Of a stretch of 42,627 nucleotides of DNA, positions 1-7,487 are shown in pieces. The position numbers and the translations under genes were made by a program. Each line of letters starts with the position of its first letter. Within the stretch, counting starts at the first letter, position 1. The DNA is taken from contig CAZSTS010000020.1 in the NCBI GenBank assembly GCA_964609965.1, positions 1 through 42,627 of the forward strand, read 5' to 3'. The notes under the pieces are model-generated. The model did not search any database and was not told the DNA's origin. It saw only the letters and a program-made list of their open reading frames with translations. The stretch is from JAHJDR01 sp964609965. GTDB taxonomy: Bacteria > UBA10199 > JADGCS01.

Positions 1-5
1 ACTAA

Positions 6-40
6 CTGGCCACTTTGCTCCGTTCCTGCTGGCCACTTTG
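6..40. mobile_element. Insertion-sequence-like terminus (left edge)
   Basis: A perfect 12-bp direct repeat, CTGGCCACTTTG, occurs at 6-17 and 29-40, a 23-bp period, right at the window edge. Closely spaced direct repeats at an end are typical of transposase-binding sites in IS21-type elements. No transposase is visible, so this is probably the outer end of an element whose body lies beyond the window. The family is a guess. Confidence 0.4.
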
Positions 41-71
41 GCCGTCATATGCACTTTTTTTTATTTATGAA

Positions 72-146
72 CCCAGGGTGGCGTCCCTGGTACCATACGG
101 TACCTGGTCCTGACCCTGGGCTGTTATATTTAATCCCTTCGGGATT
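72..146 (-). other. Hairpin-rich block, possible structured RNA
   Basis: Two nested inverted repeats. An outer arm CCCAGGGT at 72-79 pairs with ACCCTGGG at 113-120 and encloses GGTACC (89-94) facing GGTACC (99-104). A second hairpin, AATCCC/GGGATT, lies at 132-146 with a 3-nt loop. A sigma-54-like element on the minus strand at 160-175 would transcribe through the block. There is no coding potential and no U-tract. It could equally be a mobile-element-associated repeat. Confidence 0.3.
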
Positions 147-159
147 TATAATTTACATA

Positions 160-175
160 TACAAAAACTGTGCCA
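160..175 (-). promoter_or_regulatory. Sigma-54-like -24/-12 element (site A)
   Basis: The minus strand reads TGGCAC-N5-TTGTA, matching the RpoN consensus TGGCAC-N5-TTGCW except for T in place of C at the -12 dinucleotide. It is the weakest of three such elements in the window. It lies 41 nt downstream of the phased GGGACT array at 217-262, where an enhancer-binding protein site could sit. The direction is leftward, off the window. Confidence 0.3.
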
Positions 176-216
176 AGATTTACTGGTTGATATTATTATA
201 TTTTTTATTCCAAAAA

Positions 217-262
217 AGTCTCAGTCCCAAAAGTGGGATTTTTTTGGGACTCAATTGGGACT
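217..262. promoter_or_regulatory. Phased AGTCYC/GGGACT motif array, copy A
   Basis: Five hexamers: AGTCTC 217, AGTCCC 223, GGGATT 235, GGGACT 246 and GGGACT 257. Offsets are 0, 6, 18, 29 and 40, identical to copy B at 22973-23018. The last three are 11 bp apart, about one helical turn, and AGTCCC-N6-GGGATT is a dyad. It looks like a multi-site protein-binding array. It begins just downstream of the KilA-N gene's stop codon. Confidence 0.55.
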
Positions 263-271
263 GGCAGCGAA

Positions 272-532
272 TTAAGAATGGGTGCTAGATACTAGAATTC
301 TAATCCCGTCGAATTCCACGGGATTAAAAGCAGGGTTATTCAACTTCTCCCAAATTCCTAAAAATTCTAAAGAATTACGATTTCTTAACCAGTTACGGAT
401 AAGGTCATCGGTCCGTTCCTGATTTTTGTATCGTGCAATATCTGTCAAACATATGTAGTCCTCATTTTTTTTAGAAATGATGGCAATTGCAGTTCCTTGA
501 ACATTAATCTTGCTCTTTCTTTTTTTGGTCAT
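272..532 (-). CDS. Truncated KilA-N domain protein
   Basis: An 86-residue protein whose residues 8-77 match the N-terminal part of the KilA-N DNA-binding fold, with the motifs ICLTDIARYK and LIRNWLRNRNSLEFLGIWE. Stand-alone bacterial members are usually well over 200 residues with a longer C-terminal half. This one stops shortly after EFDGIRI, with an unrelated tail coded by a low-complexity tract (about 283-302), so it appears to be a broken copy. The start is supported by AAGGAA upstream of the ATG. KilA-N proteins are typical of phage and mobile DNA. It lies between an IS-like end with a motif array on one side and a long non-coding stretch on the other. It may still be expressed as a small DNA-binding protein. 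Confidence 0.6.
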   Translation of the reverse strand: MTKKRKSKINVQGTAIAIISKKNEDYICLTDIARYKNQERTDDLIRNWLRNRNSLEFLGIWEKLNNPAFNPVEFDGIRILVSSTHS

Positions 533-949
533 TTTTACATTCCTTTGTTCAATTTTTTCTCATGGTACAATATTTATCATATAATAGTAAACGACCGTTC
601 ACCTCAACTAAAAACGACATAACTTATTAAAATAATTATAGAATATGTCTTAGAAATTGGACAAATGATGTAGTAATTTTTTGACGAATTTGGCTTACTA
701 AGTTTATAGATAAGATACGGTGCCTGCCTAGTCCCATACCGGTATCCGGGCTTATACCTGAATTCCAATCGTAAAGTCGTGATGAGGGTGGTAACGTCTT
801 AGAATAAGGTGTCTTTTCAGGCTTAGAACCCAAATTTATCTTGTCATTTTTCGTAAACCTTAATAATAATGCTCGCCTATCTAGGCGCCCGTAGCTTTCT
901 TCTTTGCTAAAGCTACGAAGAACAGGCGTTTGGAAATTAGCGAAGAAGA
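533..949. other. Non-coding stretch between KilA-N gene and tRNA-Arg
   Basis: About 417 bases without a convincing gene. It holds an AT-rich part (about 540-660), a more GC-rich block (about 717-800) with the 10-bp palindrome ATACCGGTAT, a small hairpin CGCCTA/TAGGCG at 874-887, and a duplicate of the tRNA 5' end at 885-896. The GC-rich block could be a non-coding RNA, but I recognise no family. Confidence 0.4.
885..917. repeat. Partial duplicate of tRNA-Arg 5' end with hairpin
   Basis: GCGCCCGTAGCT at 885-896 exactly repeats the first 12 bases of the tRNA-Arg gene (950-961), 65 bp upstream. It runs into an inverted repeat, CGTAGCTTT then AAAGCTACG, forming a 9-bp stem. A remnant of recombination or integration at the tRNA is possible, as is chance capture by a dispersed hairpin repeat. 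Confidence 0.4.
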
Positions 950-1023
950 GCGCCCGTAGCTCAGCCGGATAGAGCATCTGCCTTCTAAGCAGAGGGTCGC
1001 ACGTTCGAGTCGTGCCGGGCGCG
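950..1023 (+). tRNA. tRNA-Arg (anticodon UCU)
   Basis: A complete cloverleaf can be folded by eye. The acceptor stem is GCGCCCG (950-956) with CGGGCGC (1016-1022). The anticodon stem TCTGC/GCAGA holds loop CTTCTAA, giving anticodon UCU at 984-986, which reads AGA. The T-arm is GCACG-TTCGAGT-CGTGC, and the discriminator base is G1023. The 3' CCA is not encoded; the next bases are CATG, so maturation would need the CCA-adding enzyme encoded at 2776-4179. The methyltransferase start codon begins two bases after the tRNA ends. Confidence 0.93.
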
Positions 1024-1024
1024 C

Positions 1025-1741
1025 ATGAGTTTCGAAAATTGGGATAAGATTTTAGGTGAATATGAAGGAGATCCCTATCGCCGATTTGTAATGATCCCCG
1101 CCCTTATTAAACTTCTACCAAATCTTCAGGGAAAATCTTTATTAGATGTAGGATGTGGCAATGGTATCTTAATTCCTCACCTCCTAGAAGCTGGTGCTGA
1201 ATCTGTTGTTGGAATTGATATAATACCTGAACTTCTTGAGATTGCCCGAAAACGACTTCCAGAAACAGTTAAACTTTACCAGAAAGATGTTACAAAACCA
1301 TTTCAATTAGCAGAAGCACCATTTGACGGAGCTGTTTCTAACTTTGTGTTAAACGAGGTAGAAAATCTTAAAGGTTCTTTGCAAAATATTTATGATCAAC
1401 TACATCTCGGGGCCTTTTTTATAATGGGTGTTACTCATCCTACATTCTTATTAGGAAAACATATCATCCACGGTGAAAAAACTTTGCACGACTATAAAAG
1501 TTACTTTGCTGGTCAACGTATTACAGATAAATACTTTGATAAAGGGCAATCAATTGACTTTGAAACTTACACTTTTCCAGTGTCAGCCTATGTCAATACA
1601 GCTATTGAGGTCGGATTTCAGATCGAGAAAATGATAGAACCAGAGACAACATCACAGGTCATTGAAGCCAATCCAGAATATTATCTTCCTTATAAACAGT
1701 TGCCAGTTTCTATGTACCTTTTATTGCGTAAGGTAGGATAA
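1025..1741 (+). CDS. SAM-dependent class I methyltransferase
   Basis: A 238-residue cytosolic methyltransferase. The SAM-binding motif I, LLDVGCGNG, lies at residues 39-47, and the acidic residue that contacts the ribose is in VVGIDI near residue 65. A motif IV-like stretch, DGAVSNFVLNEV, follows. The fold belongs to the Methyltransf_11/UbiE-like superfamily. The substrate cannot be told; no quinone or lipid signature is present and it differs from the true UbiE at 38297-39001. The ATG sits directly against the 3' end of tRNA-Arg with no room for a ribosome binding site. Either the mRNA becomes nearly leaderless after tRNA processing, or a start inside the reading frame is used. Its 3' end overlaps the convergent coaE by 21 bp. 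Confidence 0.8.
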   Translation: MSFENWDKILGEYEGDPYRRFVMIPALIKLLPNLQGKSLLDVGCGNGILIPHLLEAGAESVVGIDIIPELLEIARKRLPETVKLYQKDVTKPFQLAEAPFDGAVSNFVLNEVENLKGSLQNIYDQLHLGAFFIMGVTHPTFLLGKHIIHGEKTLHDYKSYFAGQRITDKYFDKGQSIDFETYTFPVSAYVNTAIEVGFQIEKMIEPETTSQVIEANPEYYLPYKQLPVSMYLLLRKVG

Positions 1742-2329
1742 GATCTGACTCCTCAGCTCCCTTTTTGTCCCAACATTCCTAATCACATAATCAGCTTTTT
1801 TAGCTTTCTTGGCCATAGGCATTTGGGATTTGATGCGGGCGAGGGCTTGTGCACGGGTCATTTTGCGGTATTTCTTAGCTCTCTCAATTTGAAGCTTTTG
1901 TGAGGCAGCAATCACGAGGGTTTTGTGGCAGAGTTTATCAAATCCAGCTTCAAAGAGAAGAGGGACATCAATAAACAGGCGAGGTGATTTTCTTTTTTTG
2001 AATACAGTGATAATTTTTTTGATTTCCTTCTTCACATAAGGATGAATGATGGCTTCGAGCTTTTTTCGGGCTTTGGGGCTTTTGAAAACGACTTCGGCCA
2101 TTGCTTTGCGATCCAACGAACCTCTTTTGATAATATCATTTCCAAATTCTTTCTGAATCTTCTTTAAAACAGGTTTCCCTTTTTTGACAACATCGTGGGC
2201 AATGGCATCCGCACAAACAACTACCTCTCCCATGTCTCTTAAAATATCCGCAGCTGTGCTCTTGCCTGAGGCAATTCCACCTGTAAGACCTATGATTGTA
2301 GGAGAGCTATTGTTTCTTTTTTGGGGCAT
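1721..2329 (-). CDS. coaE: Dephospho-CoA kinase
   Basis: CoaE phosphorylates the 3' hydroxyl of the ribose in dephospho-CoA, the last step of coenzyme A synthesis. The 202-residue length is normal. The Walker A loop GGIASGKST is at residues 17-25, followed by the family block ADAIAHDVV and the lid-region stretch FIDVPLLFEAGFDKLCHKTL. The C-terminus is Lys/Arg-rich. The gene is the last of a leftward block and overlaps the preceding TPR gene by 23 bp, suggesting translational coupling. It also overlaps the 3' end of the convergent methyltransferase gene. Its product feeds the CoA-dependent enzymes at 12.5-28.5 kb, although that link is only metabolic. Confidence 0.93.
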   Translation of the reverse strand: MPQKRNNSSPTIIGLTGGIASGKSTAADILRDMGEVVVCADAIAHDVVKKGKPVLKKIQKEFGNDIIKRGSLDRKAMAEVVFKSPKARKKLEAIIHPYVKKEIKKIITVFKKRKSPRLFIDVPLLFEAGFDKLCHKTLVIAASQKLQIERAKKYRKMTRAQALARIKSQMPMAKKAKKADYVIRNVGTKRELRSQILSYLTQ

Positions 2330-2795
2330 TTTTTTTCAATTTATCCTTAGCCTTTTGCTTGATTTTACCGACTTCTTTAAACCCAAGTAAGTAATCTATG
2401 AGTGGGTAGAGGGCATCTTCTCCACGAGAAACAATCTCTTCGACGTTTTTTGTCTCGGTGGCTTCAGTTTTTGCATCGAACATCTTTTTTATCAGTTTAC
2501 CGACTTCTTTGTATTCGTCTTCTAATCTGGCGTGAATGCGCTTAAAGAGAGGGTTCACGAGTTCTTGCTTCTTCATGGTCAAAGAAAGGTTGTATCCAAA
2601 ATCTTCATCAGTCCAATTATCACTGTATTGTTCATGCAATGAAATCAGTTTGTCGTAAAGTGCAATACGCTCTGGATTAAGGTCTAAGGCTTTTTGATAA
2701 GATTCAAAGGCTTTTTTGTCTTTATTAGTTTTAAGAAATTTATCGCCTTTATGTTCTAAGACAAGGGCTTTGCTTTTATTTTGTTTTGTTATCAT
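2307..2795 (-). CDS. Small TPR-containing protein
   Basis: A 162-residue, highly charged soluble protein. One tetratricopeptide unit is visible at about residues 11-44 (KGDKFLKTNKDKKAFESYQKALDLNP pattern, Gly/Ala/Pro at TPR positions), followed by helices containing YDKLISLHEQY. The rest is predicted helical, and the C-terminus is Lys-rich. There is no signal peptide or membrane segment. It overlaps cca by 20 bp upstream and coaE by 23 bp downstream, so the three are probably one transcript. Function unknown; a protein-protein adaptor is the usual TPR role. Confidence 0.6.
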   Translation of the reverse strand: MITKQNKSKALVLEHKGDKFLKTNKDKKAFESYQKALDLNPERIALYDKLISLHEQYSDNWTDEDFGYNLSLTMKKQELVNPLFKRIHARLEDEYKEVGKLIKKMFDAKTEATETKNVEEIVSRGEDALYPLIDYLLGFKEVGKIKQKAKDKLKKNAPKKKQ

Positions 2796-4179
2796 AAAAA
2801 GTATCTTTATTCTCTTCGATTAATTTTGTCAGCTCTTCTTTGGTGTTTAGCTCAGGATGATCGAGTACTTTTTCCATGAGAAAGCGCTGAATGATACCAA
2901 TAGAGGGGCCTGGCTTATGTCCTAAAGCCATGATGTCATGACCATTCAAAGCAAGGTCTTTAGGAGAAAAAGGAGCCTTTCTATTAATTTGTTCTCTAAT
3001 TTGCTCTCGCAATTTGAGAATGCCATATGTTTTTTTGGGAAAGCGACCTCCTTTTTTGTCTGCTAAACGAAGGTCTAGTAAATCAAAGATGTACTCTTTT
3101 TTAGCTTTATTTATAAAGCGACGAAGGGCTTTATCGTTGTCTTTAAAATGCACAGTCTCAAACATGTGGTGCTTGATTAGATGACACACTTTACGTTTGT
3201 TGACACCAATAGTTGTGACTTTGTGTTCTTTGAGCCAGCGACCAGCAATGCCGGCTGAAATAAGATGATGATTGTAGAAGCTGATTTTTCCTTCTTCGTC
3301 TTCACGTCTGGTTTTTGGTTTGCCAGAATCATGAAAAAGTGCTGCAAACATGAGATCTAGATCTCCTGGCTTTTCTAAATCTTCTTCAACACGCATGGCA
3401 TCTAAGACTCTCATGGTATGATCATAGACATCTTCATTCTCTTTTTTGGGCTGCGAAACACCTATCATTTTGTCAATATCGGGAAAAACAAGGGGAAGAA
3501 GCTTTGTTTCTCTCATAAGACCAAAGCCAACAGAAGGTTTGACGGCATCAAATAATTTATTGATTTCTATAATGATTCTCTCTGGAGAGACAGTGCTGAT
3601 TAAGGCCGCATGTGTTTTCATCTCCTCAAGAGTTTCTGGAGCGATGTTAAAATCAAACCTAGCAGCAAATTGGATGGCTCGAAGCATGCGCAAAGGGTCT
3701 TCGACAAATGAGTTTTCAAAGACAGTACGAATCAGCTTGTTTTTGAGATCTTTTTTGCCATTTGAAAGATCGATGATTTCGTCTGTTTCGAGATTGATGG
3801 CCATGGCATTGATCGTAAAGTCTCGGCGTTTAAGGTCTTGGCTTATTTCGAGTGAGGGATCTGATTGCACAAGAAAATCTTTGTGTCCTGTCCCTGTCGA
3901 GATTTCTGTGCGGGGAAGGGCAATGTCGATTTCGAGCTCTCGATCTTCATTTGGGTAAAATTTGATAACTCCAAAGGCCTTTCCCACTTGATTAAAGTGT
4001 CCGCATTTTTTGAGTATTTTTTTAAGATCGGGAATAGGGATGAGTCTAATGATAATATCAATGTCCTTTGTTTGCCTGCCAAGCATTTGATCTCGTACAC
4101 CTCCGCCTACAAGGTAAATCTCGCCGCCTGCTTCTGTGACGTTTTGAAAAAAGGAGTATGTTTTCAGGCTATGGGTCAT
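2776..4179 (-). CDS. cca: CCA-adding tRNA nucleotidyltransferase with HD domain
   Basis: This class II nucleotidyltransferase adds or repairs the CCA 3' end of tRNAs. Residues about 15-45 carry the polymerase signature VGGGVRDQMLGR followed by KDIDIII, whose two aspartates bind metal. RRDFTINAMAI and EDPLRMLRAIQFAARF are the next conserved blocks. The C-terminal half contains an HD phosphohydrolase-like region (HTMRVLDAM ... LFAALFHDSGKP). At 467 residues it has the size of HD-containing family members. Such an enzyme is needed here, because the tRNA-Arg at 950-1023 does not encode CCA. It starts 6 bp after the surA_N-type gene ends and overlaps the TPR gene. Confidence 0.93.
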   Translation of the reverse strand: MTHSLKTYSFFQNVTEAGGEIYLVGGGVRDQMLGRQTKDIDIIIRLIPIPDLKKILKKCGHFNQVGKAFGVIKFYPNEDRELEIDIALPRTEISTGTGHKDFLVQSDPSLEISQDLKRRDFTINAMAINLETDEIIDLSNGKKDLKNKLIRTVFENSFVEDPLRMLRAIQFAARFDFNIAPETLEEMKTHAALISTVSPERIIIEINKLFDAVKPSVGFGLMRETKLLPLVFPDIDKMIGVSQPKKENEDVYDHTMRVLDAMRVEEDLEKPGDLDLMFAALFHDSGKPKTRREDEEGKISFYNHHLISAGIAGRWLKEHKVTTIGVNKRKVCHLIKHHMFETVHFKDNDKALRRFINKAKKEYIFDLLDLRLADKKGGRFPKKTYGILKLREQIREQINRKAPFSPKDLALNGHDIMALGHKPGPSIGIIQRFLMEKVLDHPELNTKEELTKLIEENKDTFYDNKTK

Positions 4180-4185
4180 GATAAC

Positions 4186-5205
4186 CTATTGTGCAATGCT
4201 GATTTTGGCTTGGCTCCGCAAATCTTTGATGAACGAGGATTCTAAACTGTATTTAATGTTATCTTGATAGGAGGTTTGGAGTTCATCCAGCGTTTCTTCA
4301 TTTGGTTTTTGTTTAGGCTTTGTTAATCCCACAAGTTTGACAAGATAATAGTAGTTGCCCTCTTTAAGAGCGGAATTGAGAAAAGGTTTTTTTAGTGAAA
4401 GAGAATAAAGCTGTTTCAGATTCTCTGTTTTTGCTTTTCCACCAAAAACTGATTTTAAATTTGTAATTGTCAGTTCTGAGGTATTTTTTTTTGTGAGTTT
4501 ATGTTTATCCAAAGAGCTTTTGAGAGAAACACCATTTTTCCATTGGGTGAATAGGTCTTTAGCTATTTTTTCTGGTGCATCTGTTGAGGCCTCATCTTTT
4601 TTATTTTCGATTGGTATGCGGATAACTTCGAATTTATATTTTGTATTTTGTATATTATGTGTTTTGTTGAGCTCTTCTTTGCTTGCAATAAGGGCTGTTT
4701 CGAATTCATCGAATAATTTCTGTGTTGTGAGTATTTGTTTTGTGTCGTTTTCAAAGGAGCTGCCGCGTTGGTAATTGTAATGAGGTAAAAAACGTTTAGT
4801 GTAGTAGTGTTTGTCAAACTTTCCATTGCGTGTAAACTGTGGGTGCGTTGTGATATGCTCAACTAATTCTTCGTTTGGAGTCTCTAAACCAAGTTTTAGT
4901 AACTCTTGTGCAATAAGTTCCTGATTAACAAGCTGATTGATAATAGTATTCTTAATCGACAAAACAATAGATTCTGGCAGTTCATTTGCAGATCCCTTGT
5001 TAATTTGCTCGAGTCGCGAACGCAGTAAAAAATCAGCCCTTTTTGCACTGATAGATTTATCATTAACCTCTGCGGCGCTGCCAGTAGTAGAGTTGCTTGA
5101 ACCCAAATTGGATGTTCCAAAGTAAAGGGCGAATGATAAAATGATGACGAGAAGGACTATTTTAATAATAAGATTTTCTTTGTTTTTTCTAAGGCTTGTG
5201 AGCAT
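4186..5205 (-). CDS. SurA_N/PpiD-like periplasmic folding factor lacking a rotamase domain
   Basis: A membrane-anchored protein of about 339 residues. A short positive N-terminus is followed by one membrane segment, LIIKIVLLVIILSFALYFG. Next is a SurA_N-type chaperone domain (EVNDKSISAKRADFLLRSRL ... NQLVNQELIAQELLKLGL), the architecture of PpiD/SurA foldases acting outside the inner membrane. I cannot find a parvulin rotamase domain after it, so it may be a chaperone only. The ATG at 5205 is preferred to a TTG at 5223 because GGAAAG lies 8 nt before it. It is the first gene of the leftward block leading into cca, separated by 6 bp. Confidence 0.7.
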   Translation of the reverse strand: MLTSLRKNKENLIIKIVLLVIILSFALYFGTSNLGSSNSTTGSAAEVNDKSISAKRADFLLRSRLEQINKGSANELPESIVLSIKNTIINQLVNQELIAQELLKLGLETPNEELVEHITTHPQFTRNGKFDKHYYTKRFLPHYNYQRGSSFENDTKQILTTQKLFDEFETALIASKEELNKTHNIQNTKYKFEVIRIPIENKKDEASTDAPEKIAKDLFTQWKNGVSLKSSLDKHKLTKKNTSELTITNLKSVFGGKAKTENLKQLYSLSLKKPFLNSALKEGNYYYLVKLVGLTKPKQKPNEETLDELQTSYQDNIKYSLESSFIKDLRSQAKISIAQ

Positions 5206-5543
5206 GGTTTTGACTTTCCGCAATCTCCGCCAGAGGACGGATAAGTCCTTCGGCTTAAACTGTCAGCTATCAGCAATTCGCATATAAAATAGTGCTGAAG
5301 GCTTTAGCTTATAACTGCTATTGGTTAAATATTTAAGGTATTCTAATTTATTTTCTTAACACGGACTTTGCAACTGATTTTTCTTGCTTATATTTAAGAG
5401 GATTGCTAAATTTCGCAAAAATTATCACTATTTAGTACTTGTTGCTGGATGCTGGATGCTTGATGTCAGATGTTGGATCCAGGTAATAAATCAGGCATCT
5501 GACATCTGGTATCTAGCATCAGAATACAATTAAGGGGAAATAC
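5206..5543. promoter_or_regulatory. Divergent intergenic region upstream of mreB, with possible promoter
   Basis: This 338-bp region separates the leftward folding-factor gene from mreB. A weak sigma-70-like pair is TTGCAA at 5368-5373 and TATATT at 5389-5394 (15-bp spacer). Further on is a repetitive tract, about 5441-5521, of GCTGGAT-type units containing an 11-bp inverted repeat, GATGTCAGATG (5462-5472) against CATCTGACATC (5496-5506). The hairpin would lie in the mreB leader. The promoter call is tentative. Confidence 0.35.
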
Positions 5544-6575
5544 ATGATCTGGGACCGTATTATAGGAATGTTTTCGAATGATTTAGCTATAGATTTGGGC
5601 ACAGCCAATACACTTATTTATGCAAAAGGAAAGGGCATCATTACATCTGAGCCGTCGGTTGTTGCTGTAAAAAAGGACTCAAAAGGGCAGAAAAAGGTTT
5701 TGGCAGTTGGAAAAGAAGCCAAAGAAATGCTTGGAAGAACGCCTGGCACTATCGAGGCCATTAGACCTATGAAAGATGGTGTGATTGCTGACTTTGAAGT
5801 GACAGAATCTATGCTCAGGTATTTTATTCGACGGGCACATAATCGAAAGTCTCTTATCAGACCTCGTATTATTGTGGGTGTTCCTTTTGGGATCACAGAG
5901 GTCGAAAAAAGAGCTGTCAGAGAATCAGCCGAATCTGCAGGAGCCAGGGAGGTCTACTTAGTCGAAGAACCCATGGCAGCAGCTATTGGAGCAGGGCTTC
6001 CCGTGACAGAACCTACTGGTAGTATGATCGTTGATATTGGAGGTGGCACGACAGAGGTAGCTGTTATTTCACTAGCGGGTATAGTTGTGTCGCAGTCTGC
6101 TCGAGTCGCTGGTGATGCGATGGATGAAGCGATCGTTCAATATGTTAAGCGTAATTACAATCTTCTCATAGGAGAAAGAACTGCCGAATTAGTAAAAATA
6201 AACATTGGAAGCGCTTTTCCTGGTGGCGAAGTTAAAAGCATGGAAATAAGTGGTCGTGATTTAGTCAGTGGGATCCCAAGGCACTTAGAAATAAACTCCG
6301 ATGAAATTCGTGAAGCTATTTCCGAACCAATTCATATTATCGTAGAGGCTATAAAATCTACGTTAGAAAGAACCCCACCAGAACTAGCTGGAGATATTGT
6401 CGATAAAGGTATTATGCTGGCAGGTGGCGGAGCTCTTATTTGTGATATTGACAAACTCATTCACGAAGAAACAGGGCTGCCTGTTATGATAGCCGATGAC
6501 CCTCTCTCTTGCGTTGCCCATGGGGCAGGTAAGGCACTGGATGAACTTAGTGTTTTGAGAGATGTCTCAATGTAA
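5544..6575 (+). CDS. mreB: Rod shape-determining protein MreB
   Basis: MreB is the bacterial actin homologue that forms membrane-associated filaments and directs lateral wall synthesis. The 343 residues match the family length. The N-terminus MIWDRIIGMFSNDLAIDLGT contains the membrane-binding helix and the phosphate-1 motif DLGTANT. The phosphate-2 region is MIVDIGGGTTEVAVI, and the adenosine motif is IMLAGGGALI. An AAGGGGA ribosome binding site precedes the ATG. It heads the five-gene cluster mreB-mreC-mreD-mrdA-rodA, the standard elongasome set, so the cell is presumably rod-shaped. Confidence 0.97.
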   Translation: MIWDRIIGMFSNDLAIDLGTANTLIYAKGKGIITSEPSVVAVKKDSKGQKKVLAVGKEAKEMLGRTPGTIEAIRPMKDGVIADFEVTESMLRYFIRRAHNRKSLIRPRIIVGVPFGITEVEKRAVRESAESAGAREVYLVEEPMAAAIGAGLPVTEPTGSMIVDIGGGTTEVAVISLAGIVVSQSARVAGDAMDEAIVQYVKRNYNLLIGERTAELVKINIGSAFPGGEVKSMEISGRDLVSGIPRHLEINSDEIREAISEPIHIIVEAIKSTLERTPPELAGDIVDKGIMLAGGGALICDIDKLIHEETGLPVMIADDPLSCVAHGAGKALDELSVLRDVSM

Positions 6576-6618
6576 TACATAGCACTCTTTGCCTCAAAAG
6601 CGTCTCGACCATATGTAA

Positions 6619-6640
6619 CTATGTATACATAGGTTTTTTT
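6619..6640 (+). terminator. Weak hairpin plus T-tract between mreB and mreC
   Basis: The 14-bp palindrome CTATGTATACATAG (6619-6632) is followed by a run of seven T. The stem is short and AT-rich, so at most it would attenuate transcription between mreB and the rest of the operon. This would fit the need for much more MreB than MreCD. Confidence 0.3.
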
Positions 6641-7486
6641 ATGAAAAAAAAATCTCTTTTGATAATCAGTGTCATTGTTCTCTTGTTATTAATTCATTTT
6701 TCATTGGGGCACGGCAATTTCACATCAAAAACTCTTTTTACAGATAAAATAATCCTAAATACTTATCAGCCAGTTGTTGAGGCTCTGCTTACATTTAAAC
6801 GGTATTGTGTTTCATTTGTTGATGATTACTTTTTATTAGTTCGAGTCAAAAAAGAGAATAAGCAACTTAGTGAGACAGTCAAGCTGTTAGCACTTCAAAA
6901 TCAATCATTACAAAACCTGCATAAAGACTTTCATGATCTTGATATGGCAACCAATCAATTTGCTTATCTTGGTTTCAAATTAATGCCTGTTAAGGTTCTA
7001 GGTTTTGACCCTTTTGTGCAGTCAAAAACAGTTTGGATAGATGCAGGTGCCGATAAAGGAATAGAGTCAAATGATATTCTCGTTTCTCATGATGGACTCG
7101 TTGGGCGTGTCATCCAGGTTTATGATAATTCCAGCAAAATTTTATTGCTTATAGATTCATACTTTTCCGCAGATGCTATCAGCACAAGAACTAACACCCG
7201 TTGTTTAGTAAAGGGGATAAATTTTGAGAGATTGCAGGCGCAGCATTTACCTTTTTTAAGCCATTTAGAATTTTTAGAGAAAGAACATGCTGTTAATATA
7301 GGCGATGACCTTGTTACCTCAGGTTTAAGTTCTATTTTCCCTGGGGGCATTCCCATAGGTAAAGTAGTGAGCGTCGATTATTCAGATGGCGTAGTTTTTG
7401 ACAAATCATTTGTTTTGCCTGCTGTTGATTTTTCGCAATTAAACAAAATCTATGTTTTGGTGACTGCTAAAATGGGAGAAGAGTAA
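6641..7486 (+). CDS. mreC: Cell shape-determining protein MreC
   Basis: MreC is a bitopic inner-membrane protein linking MreB filaments to PBP2 and RodA in the periplasm. The 281 residues have one N-terminal membrane segment (SLLIISVIVLLLLIHFSLG). A helical coiled-coil stretch follows (VKKENKQLSETVKLLALQNQ, about residues 68-90), then the beta-rich domain with KTVWIDAGADKGIESNDILV and LVTSGLSSIFPGGIPIGKV, which are family hallmarks. The start has only a weak ribosome binding site, AGG within a T-rich leader. It ends one base before mreD. Confidence 0.93.
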   Translation: MKKKSLLIISVIVLLLLIHFSLGHGNFTSKTLFTDKIILNTYQPVVEALLTFKRYCVSFVDDYFLLVRVKKENKQLSETVKLLALQNQSLQNLHKDFHDLDMATNQFAYLGFKLMPVKVLGFDPFVQSKTVWIDAGADKGIESNDILVSHDGLVGRVIQVYDNSSKILLLIDSYFSADAISTRTNTRCLVKGINFERLQAQHLPFLSHLEFLEKEHAVNIGDDLVTSGLSSIFPGGIPIGKVVSVDYSDGVVFDKSFVLPAVDFSQLNKIYVLVTAKMGEE

Positions 7487-7487
7487 C

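Noticed and set aside
49..288. 79-codon open frame on the plus strand
   Set aside because: It covers the hairpin block and motif array A; the peptide is low-complexity and matches the non-coding structure rather than a protein.
636..977. 113-codon open frame on the minus strand overlapping the tRNA gene
   Set aside because: It runs antisense through tRNA-Arg and the hairpin repeat, has no ribosome binding site or family resemblance, and reads GC-rich non-coding sequence.
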